Source of the DNA: Shewanella intestini
Lineage (GTDB): Bacteria; Pseudomonadota; Gammaproteobacteria; Enterobacterales; Shewanellaceae
Assembly (NCBI RefSeq): GCF_018221465.1
Contig: NZ_JAAIKR010000006.1
Span: forward strand, 124,001 to 188,000
Reading direction: 5' to 3'
Length of the DNA: 64,000 nucleotides
A program made the position numbers and the translations under genes. The notes under the pieces were generated by a model, which worked only from the letters and a program-made list of their open reading frames with translations, was not told the origin of the DNA and made no database searches. Shown here in pieces: positions 26,877 to 36,485 of this stretch. The stretch's first letter is position 1; each line of letters starts with the position of its first letter.

Positions 26877-28008
26877 TCGAGGTTCCTTTTTTAGCAGTTA
26901 AACCACCATAACGATAATAGGCATTACAGGCACCTTCTGAACTAACCATGCAGCTGCCTAATGGTGTTTCTGGGGTACAACCGCGACCAAACACTTTGCA
27001 ATCTACTGGGTTAGCTAGCCCACGTAATATATCGCCACATTGACAGGCTTTATGGTCATCAATGAGGGTGGTTGGCAAGTGTTCTTTAAAGATAATTTCT
27101 GCATCACGATGACGAAATTCATCACGTAATTTTAGCGCTGAATTAGCTATTGGGCCTAAACCGCGCCAGCGAAATGAGTCACGCACATCGAAGTATTTGT
27201 CGATCATTGCTTGGGCGGCGACATTGCCGTCGTAAGTCACCGAGCGATTATATTGCACCTCAAGCTCAGCTTTGTTTTCAGTGCGCTGTTTTACAATTTG
27301 TAAAATAGACTCTAAGACATCAACCGGTTCAAAACCTGACACCACAACAGGGGTGTGATATTTATCTACCGCAGGTTGATACACCTTAGCGCCACTAATT
27401 ACGCTGACATGAGCTGGGCCAATAAAAGCGTTAACTTTTGTTTTTGGCTCAGCCATTACAGCATCAATGGCAGGTGGCACTAACACATGGTTGATATGGA
27501 AATAGATGTTTTCAATACCTTGATGCTGCGCTTGGTCGAGTAATACTGCGGTCATTGGGGTTGAGGTTTCAAAGCCAATGGCAAAGAAGATCACGGTTTT
27601 ATCAGGGTTTTCTTTGGCGATGGTCAAGGTGTCGAGCGGATCGTAAATGGGGCGAATATCACAACCTTCAGAACGCCATTTTGCCAAACTGCCTTTTGAA
27701 CCAGGCACACGGATCATGTCGCCTAAGCAGACTAAAATAACATCAGGCAGATTCGCGAGTGCGGCAGCATGATCGATGCGCTCTTTTGGCATCACGCAAA
27801 CAGGGCAACCTGGGCCATGGATGAAATTGATGTTGTCTGGCAGTAATTGTAATAAACCGTATTTCATGATGGTGTGGGTATGACCACCACACACTTCCAT
27901 GATGTTAATGGTTTCATCAACTTTTGCCGCATGCTCAGCAATAGATTTTGCAAGAGTATGAATGGTTTCAGGATGACGAAAGCCTTGATATAAATCTTTT
28001 AGCTGCAT
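26866..28008 (-). CDS. hypD: Hydrogenase maturation protein HypD
   Basis: A 380-residue [4Fe-4S] protein on which the Fe(CN)2CO unit is assembled with HypC. Conserved motifs are MEVCGGHTHTIMKYG, GPGCPVCVMPKERID, the FFAIGFETSTP block and the C-terminal cluster cysteines (CQCGDILRG, VFGRGCTPETPLGSCMVSSEG). It sits between hypC and hypE in the standard order, with an 11-bp overlap into hypE. Confidence 0.96.
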   Translation of the reverse strand: MQLKDLYQGFRHPETIHTLAKSIAEHAAKVDETINIMEVCGGHTHTIMKYGLLQLLPDNINFIHGPGCPVCVMPKERIDHAAALANLPDVILVCLGDMIRVPGSKGSLAKWRSEGCDIRPIYDPLDTLTIAKENPDKTVIFFAIGFETSTPMTAVLLDQAQHQGIENIYFHINHVLVPPAIDAVMAEPKTKVNAFIGPAHVSVISGAKVYQPAVDKYHTPVVVSGFEPVDVLESILQIVKQRTENKAELEVQYNRSVTYDGNVAAQAMIDKYFDVRDSFRWRGLGPIANSALKLRDEFRHRDAEIIFKEHLPTTLIDDHKACQCGDILRGLANPVDCKVFGRGCTPETPLGSCMVSSEGACNAYYRYGGLTAKKGTSNAK

Positions 28009-28014
28009 CAGGGG

Positions 28015-28251
28015 TTACTCCTGTTCAGACATTTTTTCGACAATCTCTTCATACAACGCCAAGCTTTCTTGCGCCGCTTGTTGGTCAATTTTATTCATCA
28101 CAAACCCAATATGGATCAGGACGTAATCGCCAATGGCTAGTGGTTCGGTCATTAAGTGGCAGCTGACTTGGCGTTTTACGCCCATGGTGTCAACCGTGAC
28201 CGAGTTGTCATCATGAATTTCAACAACTTGAGACGGTACTGATAAACACAT
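28015..28251 (-). CDS. hypC: Hydrogenase maturation chaperone HypC
   Basis: A 78-residue protein starting MCLSVPSQVVEI. The N-terminal Cys2 holds the iron moiety between HypD and the large subunit. The family core LAIGDYVLIHIGFVMNKID is intact. It is 3 bp after hypB and 6 bp before hypD. Only one HypC-type chaperone occurs here, consistent with a single hydrogenase. Confidence 0.95.
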   Translation of the reverse strand: MCLSVPSQVVEIHDDNSVTVDTMGVKRQVSCHLMTEPLAIGDYVLIHIGFVMNKIDQQAAQESLALYEEIVEKMSEQE

Positions 28252-28254
28252 AAA

Positions 28255-29004
28255 TTATGCCTGCTCTGCTAGTTGTTGTTTTAAACCAGCTTGTTGGGTG
28301 GCTAACCAGTCAACAAGTGGTTGTAAGCTTTGCGGTTCTTTTACTGAAATACTCATAACTTGAACGTCAGGGTTTAGTTTTGCCAGTTGTGCTTTAGCGC
28401 TTTCAACACTGAAGTCAAAATGCTGTTGTAAGTCTGATTTGGTGATAAGCACTAGGTCAGCCCGGCGGAACATGACGGGGTATTTTTCGATTTTATCGTC
28501 ACCTTCAGGGATGGAAAGTAATACGATATTTTTGTGAGTGCCGACATCATAACTTGCTGGACACACTAAGTTGCCAACGTTTTCTACAAAACAGATATCT
28601 AATGGTTCTAACTCAACATGATGCAGTGCGCCATGTACCATAAAGGCATCTAAATGACAGGCCGAACCGGTTTGAATTTGGTATGCATTAATGCCTTTAG
28701 CAATTAAGCGGTCTGCGTCACGAGAGGTTTCTAAGTCACCTTCAATCACGGCATATTTCATGTCAGTTTGATCAACTAGGTGCTCTAAAAGCGTGGTTTT
28801 ACCGCTACCGGGGCTGCTCATAAGGTTGAAAGCACAAATGCCATTTTTTTCAAAATGGTCGCGGTTGTGTTGTGCTTCAACGTCATTTTTATCCAAAATT
28901 TTATGGATGACTGACAAGGTTTTTTTGTCGTTTAATTGTGGGTTTGTGTGTAATGAGTCGTGATGGTGATCGTGAGTCATTGAACAACCGCAGTCTTGGC
29001 ACAT
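28255..29004 (-). CDS. hypB: Hydrogenase nickel GTPase HypB
   Basis: A 249-residue SIMIBI GTPase. The N-terminus MCQDCGC is the high-affinity Ni site, followed by a short HDHHHDS histidine stretch. P-loop SSPGSGKTTLL, DLETSRDADR, CFVENVGNLVCPA and ITKSDL (G4) are present. It supplies nickel to HypA and the large subunit in a GTP-dependent way. It is 127 bp downstream of hypF and 3 bp before hypC. Confidence 0.95.
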   Translation of the reverse strand: MCQDCGCSMTHDHHHDSLHTNPQLNDKKTLSVIHKILDKNDVEAQHNRDHFEKNGICAFNLMSSPGSGKTTLLEHLVDQTDMKYAVIEGDLETSRDADRLIAKGINAYQIQTGSACHLDAFMVHGALHHVELEPLDICFVENVGNLVCPASYDVGTHKNIVLLSIPEGDDKIEKYPVMFRRADLVLITKSDLQQHFDFSVESAKAQLAKLNPDVQVMSISVKEPQSLQPLVDWLATQQAGLKQQLAEQA

Positions 29005-29131
29005 AATCGAATTCCTATTTTTTATCTATATTTCAGTTTGCGATAGATTAAGCTCACAAACGTTGACAGAAATCAGCTTAATTAGCTTTTTAAAATCTAA
29101 GCCAATGTTGCCTTGGTATTTGTGATTATCA

Positions 29132-31660
29132 TCACACATTTAGTGTGCTGATATCGGTAGAAAGGGGGGGCGCAACAGTACTGCTGTTCGCTTGAAATAG
29201 TGGTAGTTGATGTAACCCATACCACAATTGACCTAAGGCTAAACCGCCGTCATTTACTGGGACATAATGGCTTGGTAGTCGCGTTAAATTATTACGTTTT
29301 ATATTACGTAAGCATTGTCTAAATAATAGCTTGTTTTGAAATACGCCGCCACAGAGCACGATAGGGTATGTCGCATACTGCAGGGCTATATCTTCGACGC
29401 CTTGAGCTAGTGCTTCAATAAATTGCCATGCTAATAACGCTGTTTGTTTATCGGTGTTTTCACAGGGTTGTAGTCGTTGTTCAATAAGTTGTTTTAGCAG
29501 TGCTTGGCTGTCCCAAACAGTGACCTTTTTAGGTGACTCAACTTGCTCGTTAAACTCTGAATGAGTGACTGACTCCGTAGCGATATCGCCTGCGGCACTC
29601 GAAACCATTGACAGTGATAATAGGGGGGGGGCGCTTTGGCATACCTGTGTGCTTGAGCTTGATTGCGCTAAAGCCGCTTTGGCTTCAATCAACATGCCGG
29701 CTTGACCCTCAAATTGATTTGTCTCAATTAAATTAAGCGCGACTGCCACAGCATCAAATAAGCGCCCAACTGAGCGGCACATAATACCGTGACGTGGATT
29801 TTTCCATAACAGGTACAAATTATTTAGCTGCGAATCACTTAGCTGTTTAATGGCATTTATCGGTAAGTGTTTGATGGTTTCTAAGCTAAAACTGCTAAAC
29901 AATAATGACAATAAAATACGTACAGGCTGTTTAATGGCTTGTTCGCCGCCAATTAATTTAAAGCCGCTAAAATGAGCCACAGTGGTAAAGCTTTGAGTAT
30001 CGGCCAGCATCACTTCACTGCCCCATAGCTCTCCTTTATCGCCAAGCCCGGTGCCATCATAACTAAAGCCCAGAACCGGTTGTGTTTGTTGATTTGCCGC
30101 CATAATGGCTAAGACATGGGCGTAATGATGTTGAATGGTGATTAGGCTGACATGGGGGTGTTCACCATATTCACTTGCCCAGCGACTCGGCGTGTAATTG
30201 GGGTGTTTGTCATGGATGACATAATCGGGTGTAAAGTCGTACAACCGCTTAAAGGTTTCAAGGCTGCGTTCAAAATACGATTGGGCTTCTAAGCTGTACA
30301 AGTCGCCGATATGAGGCGATAAAATCATGTTTTGCTCAAACCCAAAGGCGAGGGCATTTTTTTGTTGGCCGCCAACGGCTAATAGTGATTGTGCGATAGC
30401 TGCGTGACCGGTCGGCAAGGTGAGCGGCGCATAACCTCTTGCAAGGCGAATAACTTGTAATTGTTGGTCAATGACCTGCACCACACTGTCATCACAAGCA
30501 TTTAAAATTGGCCGGTTATGGTCGAGTACGGCGTCAACAACATGACTAAGGTGGTTGATGATCGTGTCGGCATCACAAATCATGGGTTCACCACTGCGGT
30601 TAGCACTGGTCGCAACCAAAGGTTTGCCAAATGCATTCATTAGCACATGATGCAGTGGGGTATAAGGTAAAAATAACCCCAGGCGATCGATATCAGGTGC
30701 CACACTCGGTGCAAGCGCATATTGAGTAGGAATGTCTATCTCAGCCATCAATCTTTTTTGCATCACGGTAATGGGTTTTTCGGCGCTATTAAGTACCTGC
30801 AACTCTGCTGATGATGCATTGACATAATAGGCTGCTTGCTCGGCATTTTTTACCATTACAGCTAACGGCTTTGCGGCTCTATTTTTACGTTGGCGTAATA
30901 ATTTAACTGCATCATTATTGGTGGCATCACACATAAGGTGAAACCCACCTAAGCCTTTTAGTGCAATGATTTTACCTTGTTGTAGTAAATCGATTGTTTG
31001 GTTAATTATCGCCGCCGTGTTGCTTTGAGGGGATGGCTTTAATTCCGCTGCTGTCGCGCTAATATTGCTATGTGAAATCAACTGCAAACTTAAATGTGGG
31101 CCACAATGTGGGCAACTAATAGGTTGAGCGTGATAACGTCTATTTAACGGGTCTTTATAAGCTCTAGCGCAGTCATCACACATATCAAATGCCGCCATTG
31201 ATGTGTTACCACGGTCATAAGGCAGTGCTTGGACAATGCTGTAACGAGGCCCGCAATTGGTACAGTTGGTAAAAGGATATTGAAAGTGACGATTATCAGG
31301 ATCGTTCATTTCATTCACGCAATCTTGGCAGGTACTTTTGTCGCCTGATAATGCCACAATCGCTTGTTGCTGGCCTTTAGTGCTTTGGATAATGCTGAAA
31401 TTATCCAAAGCAGGGCTTAAGAGCTGCGATTGAGTTTGTATCGAATCAATACGGGCAAGTGGCGGCGGGCTTTGTTCAAGTATTTGTAAGCAGTGGTTAA
31501 TGTTTTCAAGTTCACCTTGAAAGACAATACTGACACCACGATGATCATTTAGCACCGTGCCTGTGAGGTGGTGTTCAGTCGCTAAGCGGAAAACAAACGG
31601 TCTAAATCCCACACCTTGAACAATGCCTTTAATGAAAATACTGACTTGTTGTAACGCCAT
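29132..31660 (-). CDS. hypF: Carbamoyltransferase HypF, with homopolymer C tracts
   Basis: An 842-residue protein, longer than the usual 750-780. Order: acylphosphatase domain (KGIVQGVGFRPFVFRLA), two zinc fingers (CQDC...CTNCGP, CDDC...CPHCGP), a YrdC-like domain (KNRAAKPLAVMVKN) and a Kae1-like domain (HHYAHVLAIMA, CGGVFQN, NDGGLALGQ). It makes carbamoyl-AMP and loads HypE for cyanide synthesis. The extra length is mainly a low-complexity insert near residues 660-705 (SSSSTQV... to ...SPKKV), which contains a run of nine C on the coding strand (29623-29631); a second C7 run lies near the C-terminus (29164-29170). Both sit in frame-sensitive places. Confidence 0.95.
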   Translation of the reverse strand: MALQQVSIFIKGIVQGVGFRPFVFRLATEHHLTGTVLNDHRGVSIVFQGELENINHCLQILEQSPPPLARIDSIQTQSQLLSPALDNFSIIQSTKGQQQAIVALSGDKSTCQDCVNEMNDPDNRHFQYPFTNCTNCGPRYSIVQALPYDRGNTSMAAFDMCDDCARAYKDPLNRRYHAQPISCPHCGPHLSLQLISHSNISATAAELKPSPQSNTAAIINQTIDLLQQGKIIALKGLGGFHLMCDATNNDAVKLLRQRKNRAAKPLAVMVKNAEQAAYYVNASSAELQVLNSAEKPITVMQKRLMAEIDIPTQYALAPSVAPDIDRLGLFLPYTPLHHVLMNAFGKPLVATSANRSGEPMICDADTIINHLSHVVDAVLDHNRPILNACDDSVVQVIDQQLQVIRLARGYAPLTLPTGHAAIAQSLLAVGGQQKNALAFGFEQNMILSPHIGDLYSLEAQSYFERSLETFKRLYDFTPDYVIHDKHPNYTPSRWASEYGEHPHVSLITIQHHYAHVLAIMAANQQTQPVLGFSYDGTGLGDKGELWGSEVMLADTQSFTTVAHFSGFKLIGGEQAIKQPVRILLSLLFSSFSLETIKHLPINAIKQLSDSQLNNLYLLWKNPRHGIMCRSVGRLFDAVAVALNLIETNQFEGQAGMLIEAKAALAQSSSSTQVCQSAPPLLSLSMVSSAAGDIATESVTHSEFNEQVESPKKVTVWDSQALLKQLIEQRLQPCENTDKQTALLAWQFIEALAQGVEDIALQYATYPIVLCGGVFQNKLLFRQCLRNIKRNNLTRLPSHYVPVNDGGLALGQLWYGLHQLPLFQANSSTVAPPLSTDISTLNV

Positions 31661-31732
31661 AAAGCCCCCTCAACGTTATTAATGTACCGCCCAATGTATT
31701 AATAACGTGCCTAACTGTGATTCGATGCCAGA

Positions 31733-33538
31733 TTAACGACGCCGTTGAGTGAGGAAAAGGCCACCTATGGCAAGGTTAGCGCCTTCTAGATCCAGTTGTT
31801 TATTGATCACAATTGGGATGTTTTTGCCAACGCGCAAACGAATGCGTTTGGCCAGTACTGGGTTATCAAACTCACTGCCAGCAAGTACAAGGTTATGTAC
31901 ACCGGTGTTGTTATCAATATGCTCAACCCAGTTGCTTAGGTAGTCAGCAAGCGAGTCGTGAAAAGCAAACGCTAATTTGGTTGTGTCATCTTCGCCAGCT
32001 AAACGGAAACTCATTAATGAGCCTAATGTTTTACACCAGTTAATGCTGCGTTGTGCGCCTTGCAAAATTAACGGGAAATCAATGCGTGGTGCATTAGAGC
32101 CTCTATAGCTCATCGCGTCACTGACAAAGTTATCAGCCAATTGTTGTGTAACCGATTTAGCGCTGCCTGTTGGTAGTTTAATACCGACAACACAAGCCGC
32201 GGCAACCATAAAGCTGGTTACTGAGTTAGCATGAGTCGTAATGGCTAAGTTCATTAACGCGTTATAGCTGTCAGGGTGGGCGGCTTTAAACTTCTCTACC
32301 AAGCCTTTTTCAGGGCTTTGATTGAGTTGATTAATGATTTCTGAGCCGACACTTGGCATTTCGGGCATCTCTAAGAACAGCTCTGCTTTACTGTCTTGAT
32401 CGACCATGACTATTTGACTGGCTTGATATCGACTAAAAAACAACACGGTTGCGTATTTAGGCTTGGTACTTTTACCATTAACATCTTTGCTTTGTAACCC
32501 AGCATAAAGCGCACATTCTGCAGCATGAGTTGCTGGAGAAATTTGCTGTTGTTCTTGTTGGCTTATTTGCCAGCTAATGTGCTTTTTATGGCTGGTGGCA
32601 GTGTAGGCCAAGTTGCCAATTTGAGCGCAAGCTTCATCATGTAATGCTGATAATTTTAATTCTGTTTGACCCGCCTGAACCAGTTGTTTTGCAACCCACT
32701 GTTCATCAATTAATGCAAGCTTGAGTGGCGGTAATTGGGTATTTGCTGACGGGGTAAATTGGCTGTAAATCCAATTAACGCCTTTCTGGCGTAACTTCTC
32801 ACATAGCACCACCAGTAAACGGTTACTGGCAAATTGCACGTCAACCATTGACGCTTGCAAGCTTGCCGCGCCAGCTTCATTGGTGTTGATGTTAAGACAC
32901 GGTTTTTCATGACTTGATAAGGCTTGAACTTGCTTGTCGTTGAGCTGGAAGAAGTCATTTAAGGTGTTGGGATTACACACAATAATAGATGGACGTTTAC
33001 CTGCATCGCCAATAGCGGTTAATGATAGCGTCAAGTTGTCATCAACTAGATGCAGGGGTTGCTTCTCAAGCAGTAACTGCGCGAACGCGAAAATATCTTG
33101 TTCGCTAAGGGCATCATGCGCTGTGGGCAGTTTATTTTGGCCGCCACAATGATCACAAGCTAAGTTGATATCACCAAATTGCGGGTTTTGGTTGTCGCCA
33201 AATTTAGGTTGGCAATGGTGACAAAAAACTAAAGGTGCAACAGGTAAATGCACATCTTTACCCAAAGATGATGTTGGGTATTGACGTTCTTTTACCAGTT
33301 GCATTTTTGAATCAACTAACCATACCGACAACAAAAAATGTTCGGCAATATCTTCAGCTAATGTTTCAAGTTCAGCTTGAGAACCGGTTGCTTCAATCAC
33401 GTAGTGAGTGTTGTGTTCTTCACCAGTGAACTGGCTTGCACTGATATTAAAAACATGACGAGCTATATATTCTTGGCACAGGTGTCCGTATAAAGGGACA
33501 GGCTGCGAACATATAAACTCAAACTGAATATGGTGCAT
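31733..33538 (-). CDS. Degenerate HypF-like protein of hydrogenase loci
   Basis: About 601 residues from the ATG at 33538, which has GAGGT at a good distance; a longer frame to 33562 exists but lacks this support. It begins with a region laid out like an acylphosphatase domain but without VQGVGFR. It then has one zinc-finger-like pair (CHHC, CDHC). The C-terminus resembles a reduced Kae1/HypF end (HNLVLAGSEFDNPVLAKRI, then LEGANLAIGGLFL). It overlaps hyaD by 20 bp. I recall an uncharacterised gene at this place in Shewanella hydrogenase operons. Catalysis is doubtful, so a scaffold or regulatory role in maturation is inferred. Confidence 0.7.
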   Translation of the reverse strand: MHHIQFEFICSQPVPLYGHLCQEYIARHVFNISASQFTGEEHNTHYVIEATGSQAELETLAEDIAEHFLLSVWLVDSKMQLVKERQYPTSSLGKDVHLPVAPLVFCHHCQPKFGDNQNPQFGDINLACDHCGGQNKLPTAHDALSEQDIFAFAQLLLEKQPLHLVDDNLTLSLTAIGDAGKRPSIIVCNPNTLNDFFQLNDKQVQALSSHEKPCLNINTNEAGAASLQASMVDVQFASNRLLVVLCEKLRQKGVNWIYSQFTPSANTQLPPLKLALIDEQWVAKQLVQAGQTELKLSALHDEACAQIGNLAYTATSHKKHISWQISQQEQQQISPATHAAECALYAGLQSKDVNGKSTKPKYATVLFFSRYQASQIVMVDQDSKAELFLEMPEMPSVGSEIINQLNQSPEKGLVEKFKAAHPDSYNALMNLAITTHANSVTSFMVAAACVVGIKLPTGSAKSVTQQLADNFVSDAMSYRGSNAPRIDFPLILQGAQRSINWCKTLGSLMSFRLAGEDDTTKLAFAFHDSLADYLSNWVEHIDNNTGVHNLVLAGSEFDNPVLAKRIRLRVGKNIPIVINKQLDLEGANLAIGGLFLTQRRR

Positions 33539-34082
33539 CGATTTGACCTCGCTTATAAGCATCAGGAATGACTTGTTCTATTTTCACTGAATCGTCTTTA
33601 GTGTGGCTAAACCCTAACGATTCAATATGTGCTAAAAGTGCTTTTTCCATGGTGGGTATTGCACCGTATAGTTTGTCAGTTAACCCTAACACCATAGGTT
33701 CAATTACTGTTGGAACAACACCTAAAATATGGGTTTCAGGGCGATCGCCGACCATATCCATCATTGTTAGGGTTTGTAGCATTTCAACTTCATGAGCACT
33801 GCCTTGCCAGTCAATCTCTGCAGGGGCCTGATCAAAGTTAAAGAAATAGACATCGCCATATTCAGCATCATGACAGTTAACAGTATCGACGATAATGAGT
33901 TTGTCATATTGGCAGATGATGCGGATCAGACCTTGAGCTAGCGTACCGCCATCGACAATATCTAGCTGGTGGTCTGAGTGAGAGAAGGTGTATTTTTCAG
34001 CAATGTAATTTGTGAAATGTACGCCGACTCCTTCGTCGGCGTACAGTACATTACCAATACCCAAGAGTAATATTTTGCTCAC
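33519..34082 (-). CDS. hyaD: [NiFe]-hydrogenase maturation endopeptidase HyaD
   Basis: A 187-residue protease of the HycI/HyaD family with the family start LLLGIGNVLYADEGVGVH, in which the Glu is a nickel ligand, plus the conserved IVDTVNC block. It cleaves the C-terminal tail of the large subunit after Ni is in place. It follows hyaC by 5 bp and overlaps the HypF-like gene. The C-terminal extension (SHTKDDSVKIEQVIPDAYKR) is not part of the core. Confidence 0.92.
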   Translation of the reverse strand: MSKILLLGIGNVLYADEGVGVHFTNYIAEKYTFSHSDHQLDIVDGGTLAQGLIRIICQYDKLIIVDTVNCHDAEYGDVYFFNFDQAPAEIDWQGSAHEVEMLQTLTMMDMVGDRPETHILGVVPTVIEPMVLGLTDKLYGAIPTMEKALLAHIESLGFSHTKDDSVKIEQVIPDAYKRGQIDAPYSV

Positions 34083-34087
34083 TAGGG

Positions 34088-34753
34088 TTAATGATCCTTA
34101 TGGTAGTCATATCCTGACACGATTGAATCAACCGAGTTGTGTTTAAAGCGAATACCTGACCACACAGCCATATATACGTGTATTACTGCAAAGATAATAA
34201 ATGCCCATGTCAAATAATGATGAATAATACGGACATTGGCTAAGCCGCCCATTTGCATCATTATCCAAGCTGAACTATCCCAAAGCATACCCCCTAATCC
34301 TTCATGGTAAACGTTGGCATAAAGCACTAAACCAGTAATACAAATCAATAGCGCCACAAATGAAATTGCGACATAAGTAACAAACTGCAGTGGACCATAA
34401 ATCCCTGCTTTATTTAAGTGCCCCATCCATACATAAGATTTAAGCTGAGTAATCCAGCTTTTAACACTCATGACGTCTTTAAATGAGCGTCTTTCAATGT
34501 CATTTCGACTAAAGAAAAACAGATAAAAACGGACCAGGGTGATGGCTGTTAATACAAAACCAAATACGACGTGTGCAAAACGAATCCAGCCTTGCACTAA
34601 TACGTCACTTGATTCTGGTGCGACTAAAAATGGCCACGAGATATAAAATCCTGTGATAACCAAAGCCAAAATAGACAACGCACGTAGCCAATGGAAAATC
34701 CTAATGGCAGGTGTGAAAATGAGCTGTCTCTTATGGGTTGCTTCGTGTTCCAT
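34088..34753 (-). CDS. hyaC: Hydrogenase cytochrome b subunit HyaC
   Basis: A 221-residue integral membrane protein with four hydrophobic helices and haem-ligand histidines (IFHWLRALSILALVITGFYI, RFAHVVFGFVL, IIHHYLTWAFIIFAVIHVYM). It takes electrons from the small subunit to quinone. It lies 26 bp after the large-subunit gene. The family includes Ni/Fe-hydrogenase b-type cytochromes. Confidence 0.93.
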   Translation of the reverse strand: MEHEATHKRQLIFTPAIRIFHWLRALSILALVITGFYISWPFLVAPESSDVLVQGWIRFAHVVFGFVLTAITLVRFYLFFFSRNDIERRSFKDVMSVKSWITQLKSYVWMGHLNKAGIYGPLQFVTYVAISFVALLICITGLVLYANVYHEGLGGMLWDSSAWIMMQMGGLANVRIIHHYLTWAFIIFAVIHVYMAVWSGIRFKHNSVDSIVSGYDYHKDH

Positions 34754-34779
34754 AGCTCCTCCTTTCTAACCAACAAGTG

Positions 34780-36483
34780 TTAGAAACCATTAGGTGAAAG
34801 TTTAAATTGACCTAATTCTTGTTTTTTGTAGTCCATCACGTGTACAGAACAAGCCATACATGGATCGAATGAGTGGATCACACGGATAACTTCAAGCGGT
34901 TTAGTTGGATCTTCTAGTTTCAAGCCAACTAATGATGCTTCGTATGGACCCACTTTACCGTTTACATCAACAGGACCTGCGTTCCAAGTTGTTGGTACAA
35001 CGGCTTGATAGTTTTCTACTTTACCGTCTTTAATACGGATCCAGTGACTTAGCATGCCACGAGGCGCTTCCATCATTGAGTAACCTTCATATTCTTTATT
35101 AGGGTCAAGCTCTGGTGTCACATAGGTGCTTTCATCGCTTTGCATGTTAACGAGCATTGCATCGAAGGTTTTTAAGCTTTCTTCACCAACAATTTTTGCT
35201 TGTAGCATACGTGCAGCAGTTCGACCAAGCGTGGTAAATAAAGCTGAAAGGGGTAAACCTGCTTCTTTAAGGAAACCATCAACGGTCTTAGTCACAAGTT
35301 CATTGCCACGGGCGTAACTAACAAGCAGTGAAGCTAGTGGACCCACTTCAACAGGCTCGCCATCGTAACGTGGTGATTTAACCCAAGAATATTTACCGTC
35401 ACCATCAATTGTTGGTAGCTTACCGTAAACAGTATCGCGCTCAACAAAGCCGGTATAGTTAGGAATAGTTGTCCCTTCATACGGATGTTGAGGCCCGTCA
35501 GCTTCATACCAAGCGTGGGTAACATCTTCTTTAATCAGATCAGGGTTGATGTCGCTTACATTTGAAAGGTCAGCATTCATAATGATGCCACGCTCAAATA
35601 AAGACTCGCCATTAGCAATAACGAAATCATTGGTTGCCATGAAGTTCTTCACTGCAACACCACCAAGGACACTTGGTTCGTTACCGTAAGCGGCAGCGGC
35701 CATCAAAATGTCCGCTTTATAAGCGCGATTGATGAAGTCTTGAACTTCAGCGTGCTTTTGTTTCCACTGTTGTAAACGTGCCGGGCTTAGCATGTCACGT
35801 ACTGAGGTGACACCACCAACAACTAAAGACTGTGGATGCGGAGATTTACCACCGAAAATAGCGAGCATTTCTGCAGCAACACGTTGAACTTCGAGTGCTT
35901 TTAAGTAGTGAGATAATGCAATTAAGTTTTGCTCAGGCGTAAACTTATACGTGCTATTACCCCAATAAGCGTTAGCGAATGGGCCAAGCTTACCTGAGTC
36001 AACTAACCCTTTTACTTTCTCTTGAACGGCACGTAAATCACCTTCACCTGCAGCAATAGGGGTTGTGGTGTATTTTGTTGCTTCTTGAGCGGCTAATGCA
36101 GGATCTGCGCTTAGTGCCGATACCACGTCAACCCAATCAAGACCATGTAAATGGTAGAATTGCACAATGTGATCGTGCATAAATAATGACGCTTGCATTA
36201 AAGAGCGTAAGTATTTCGCGTTTAGCGGAATTTTTACATCTAATGCATCTTCAACTGCTTCAATGCCACTGCGGTAATGAGAATAAGTACATACACCACA
36301 AATACGTTGTACTAATAAACCCACGTCCATTGGGGTACGACCTTTAAGAATGACCTCAAGGCCACGCCATAGTGTTGATGATGACCATGCTTTGGTAATG
36401 GTATTATTTTCATCGACTTCAACTTCAACACGTAAATGCCCTTCAATACGGGTGATAGGGTCAATAACGACGCGCTTGCTCAT
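34780..36483 (-). CDS. hyaB: [NiFe]-hydrogenase large subunit HyaB
   Basis: A 567-residue catalytic subunit. L1 motif VQRICGVCTYSHYRSGIEAVEDAL and L2 motif DPCMACSVHVMDYKKQ hold the four nickel ligands. The tail after the HVM position is the propeptide removed by HyaD. It is the group 1 membrane-bound uptake type, matching the Tat-exported small subunit and the b cytochrome. It starts 2 bp after hyaA, so expression is tightly coupled. Confidence 0.97.
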   Translation of the reverse strand: MSKRVVIDPITRIEGHLRVEVEVDENNTITKAWSSSTLWRGLEVILKGRTPMDVGLLVQRICGVCTYSHYRSGIEAVEDALDVKIPLNAKYLRSLMQASLFMHDHIVQFYHLHGLDWVDVVSALSADPALAAQEATKYTTTPIAAGEGDLRAVQEKVKGLVDSGKLGPFANAYWGNSTYKFTPEQNLIALSHYLKALEVQRVAAEMLAIFGGKSPHPQSLVVGGVTSVRDMLSPARLQQWKQKHAEVQDFINRAYKADILMAAAAYGNEPSVLGGVAVKNFMATNDFVIANGESLFERGIIMNADLSNVSDINPDLIKEDVTHAWYEADGPQHPYEGTTIPNYTGFVERDTVYGKLPTIDGDGKYSWVKSPRYDGEPVEVGPLASLLVSYARGNELVTKTVDGFLKEAGLPLSALFTTLGRTAARMLQAKIVGEESLKTFDAMLVNMQSDESTYVTPELDPNKEYEGYSMMEAPRGMLSHWIRIKDGKVENYQAVVPTTWNAGPVDVNGKVGPYEASLVGLKLEDPTKPLEVIRVIHSFDPCMACSVHVMDYKKQELGQFKLSPNGF

Positions 36484-36485
36484 GG

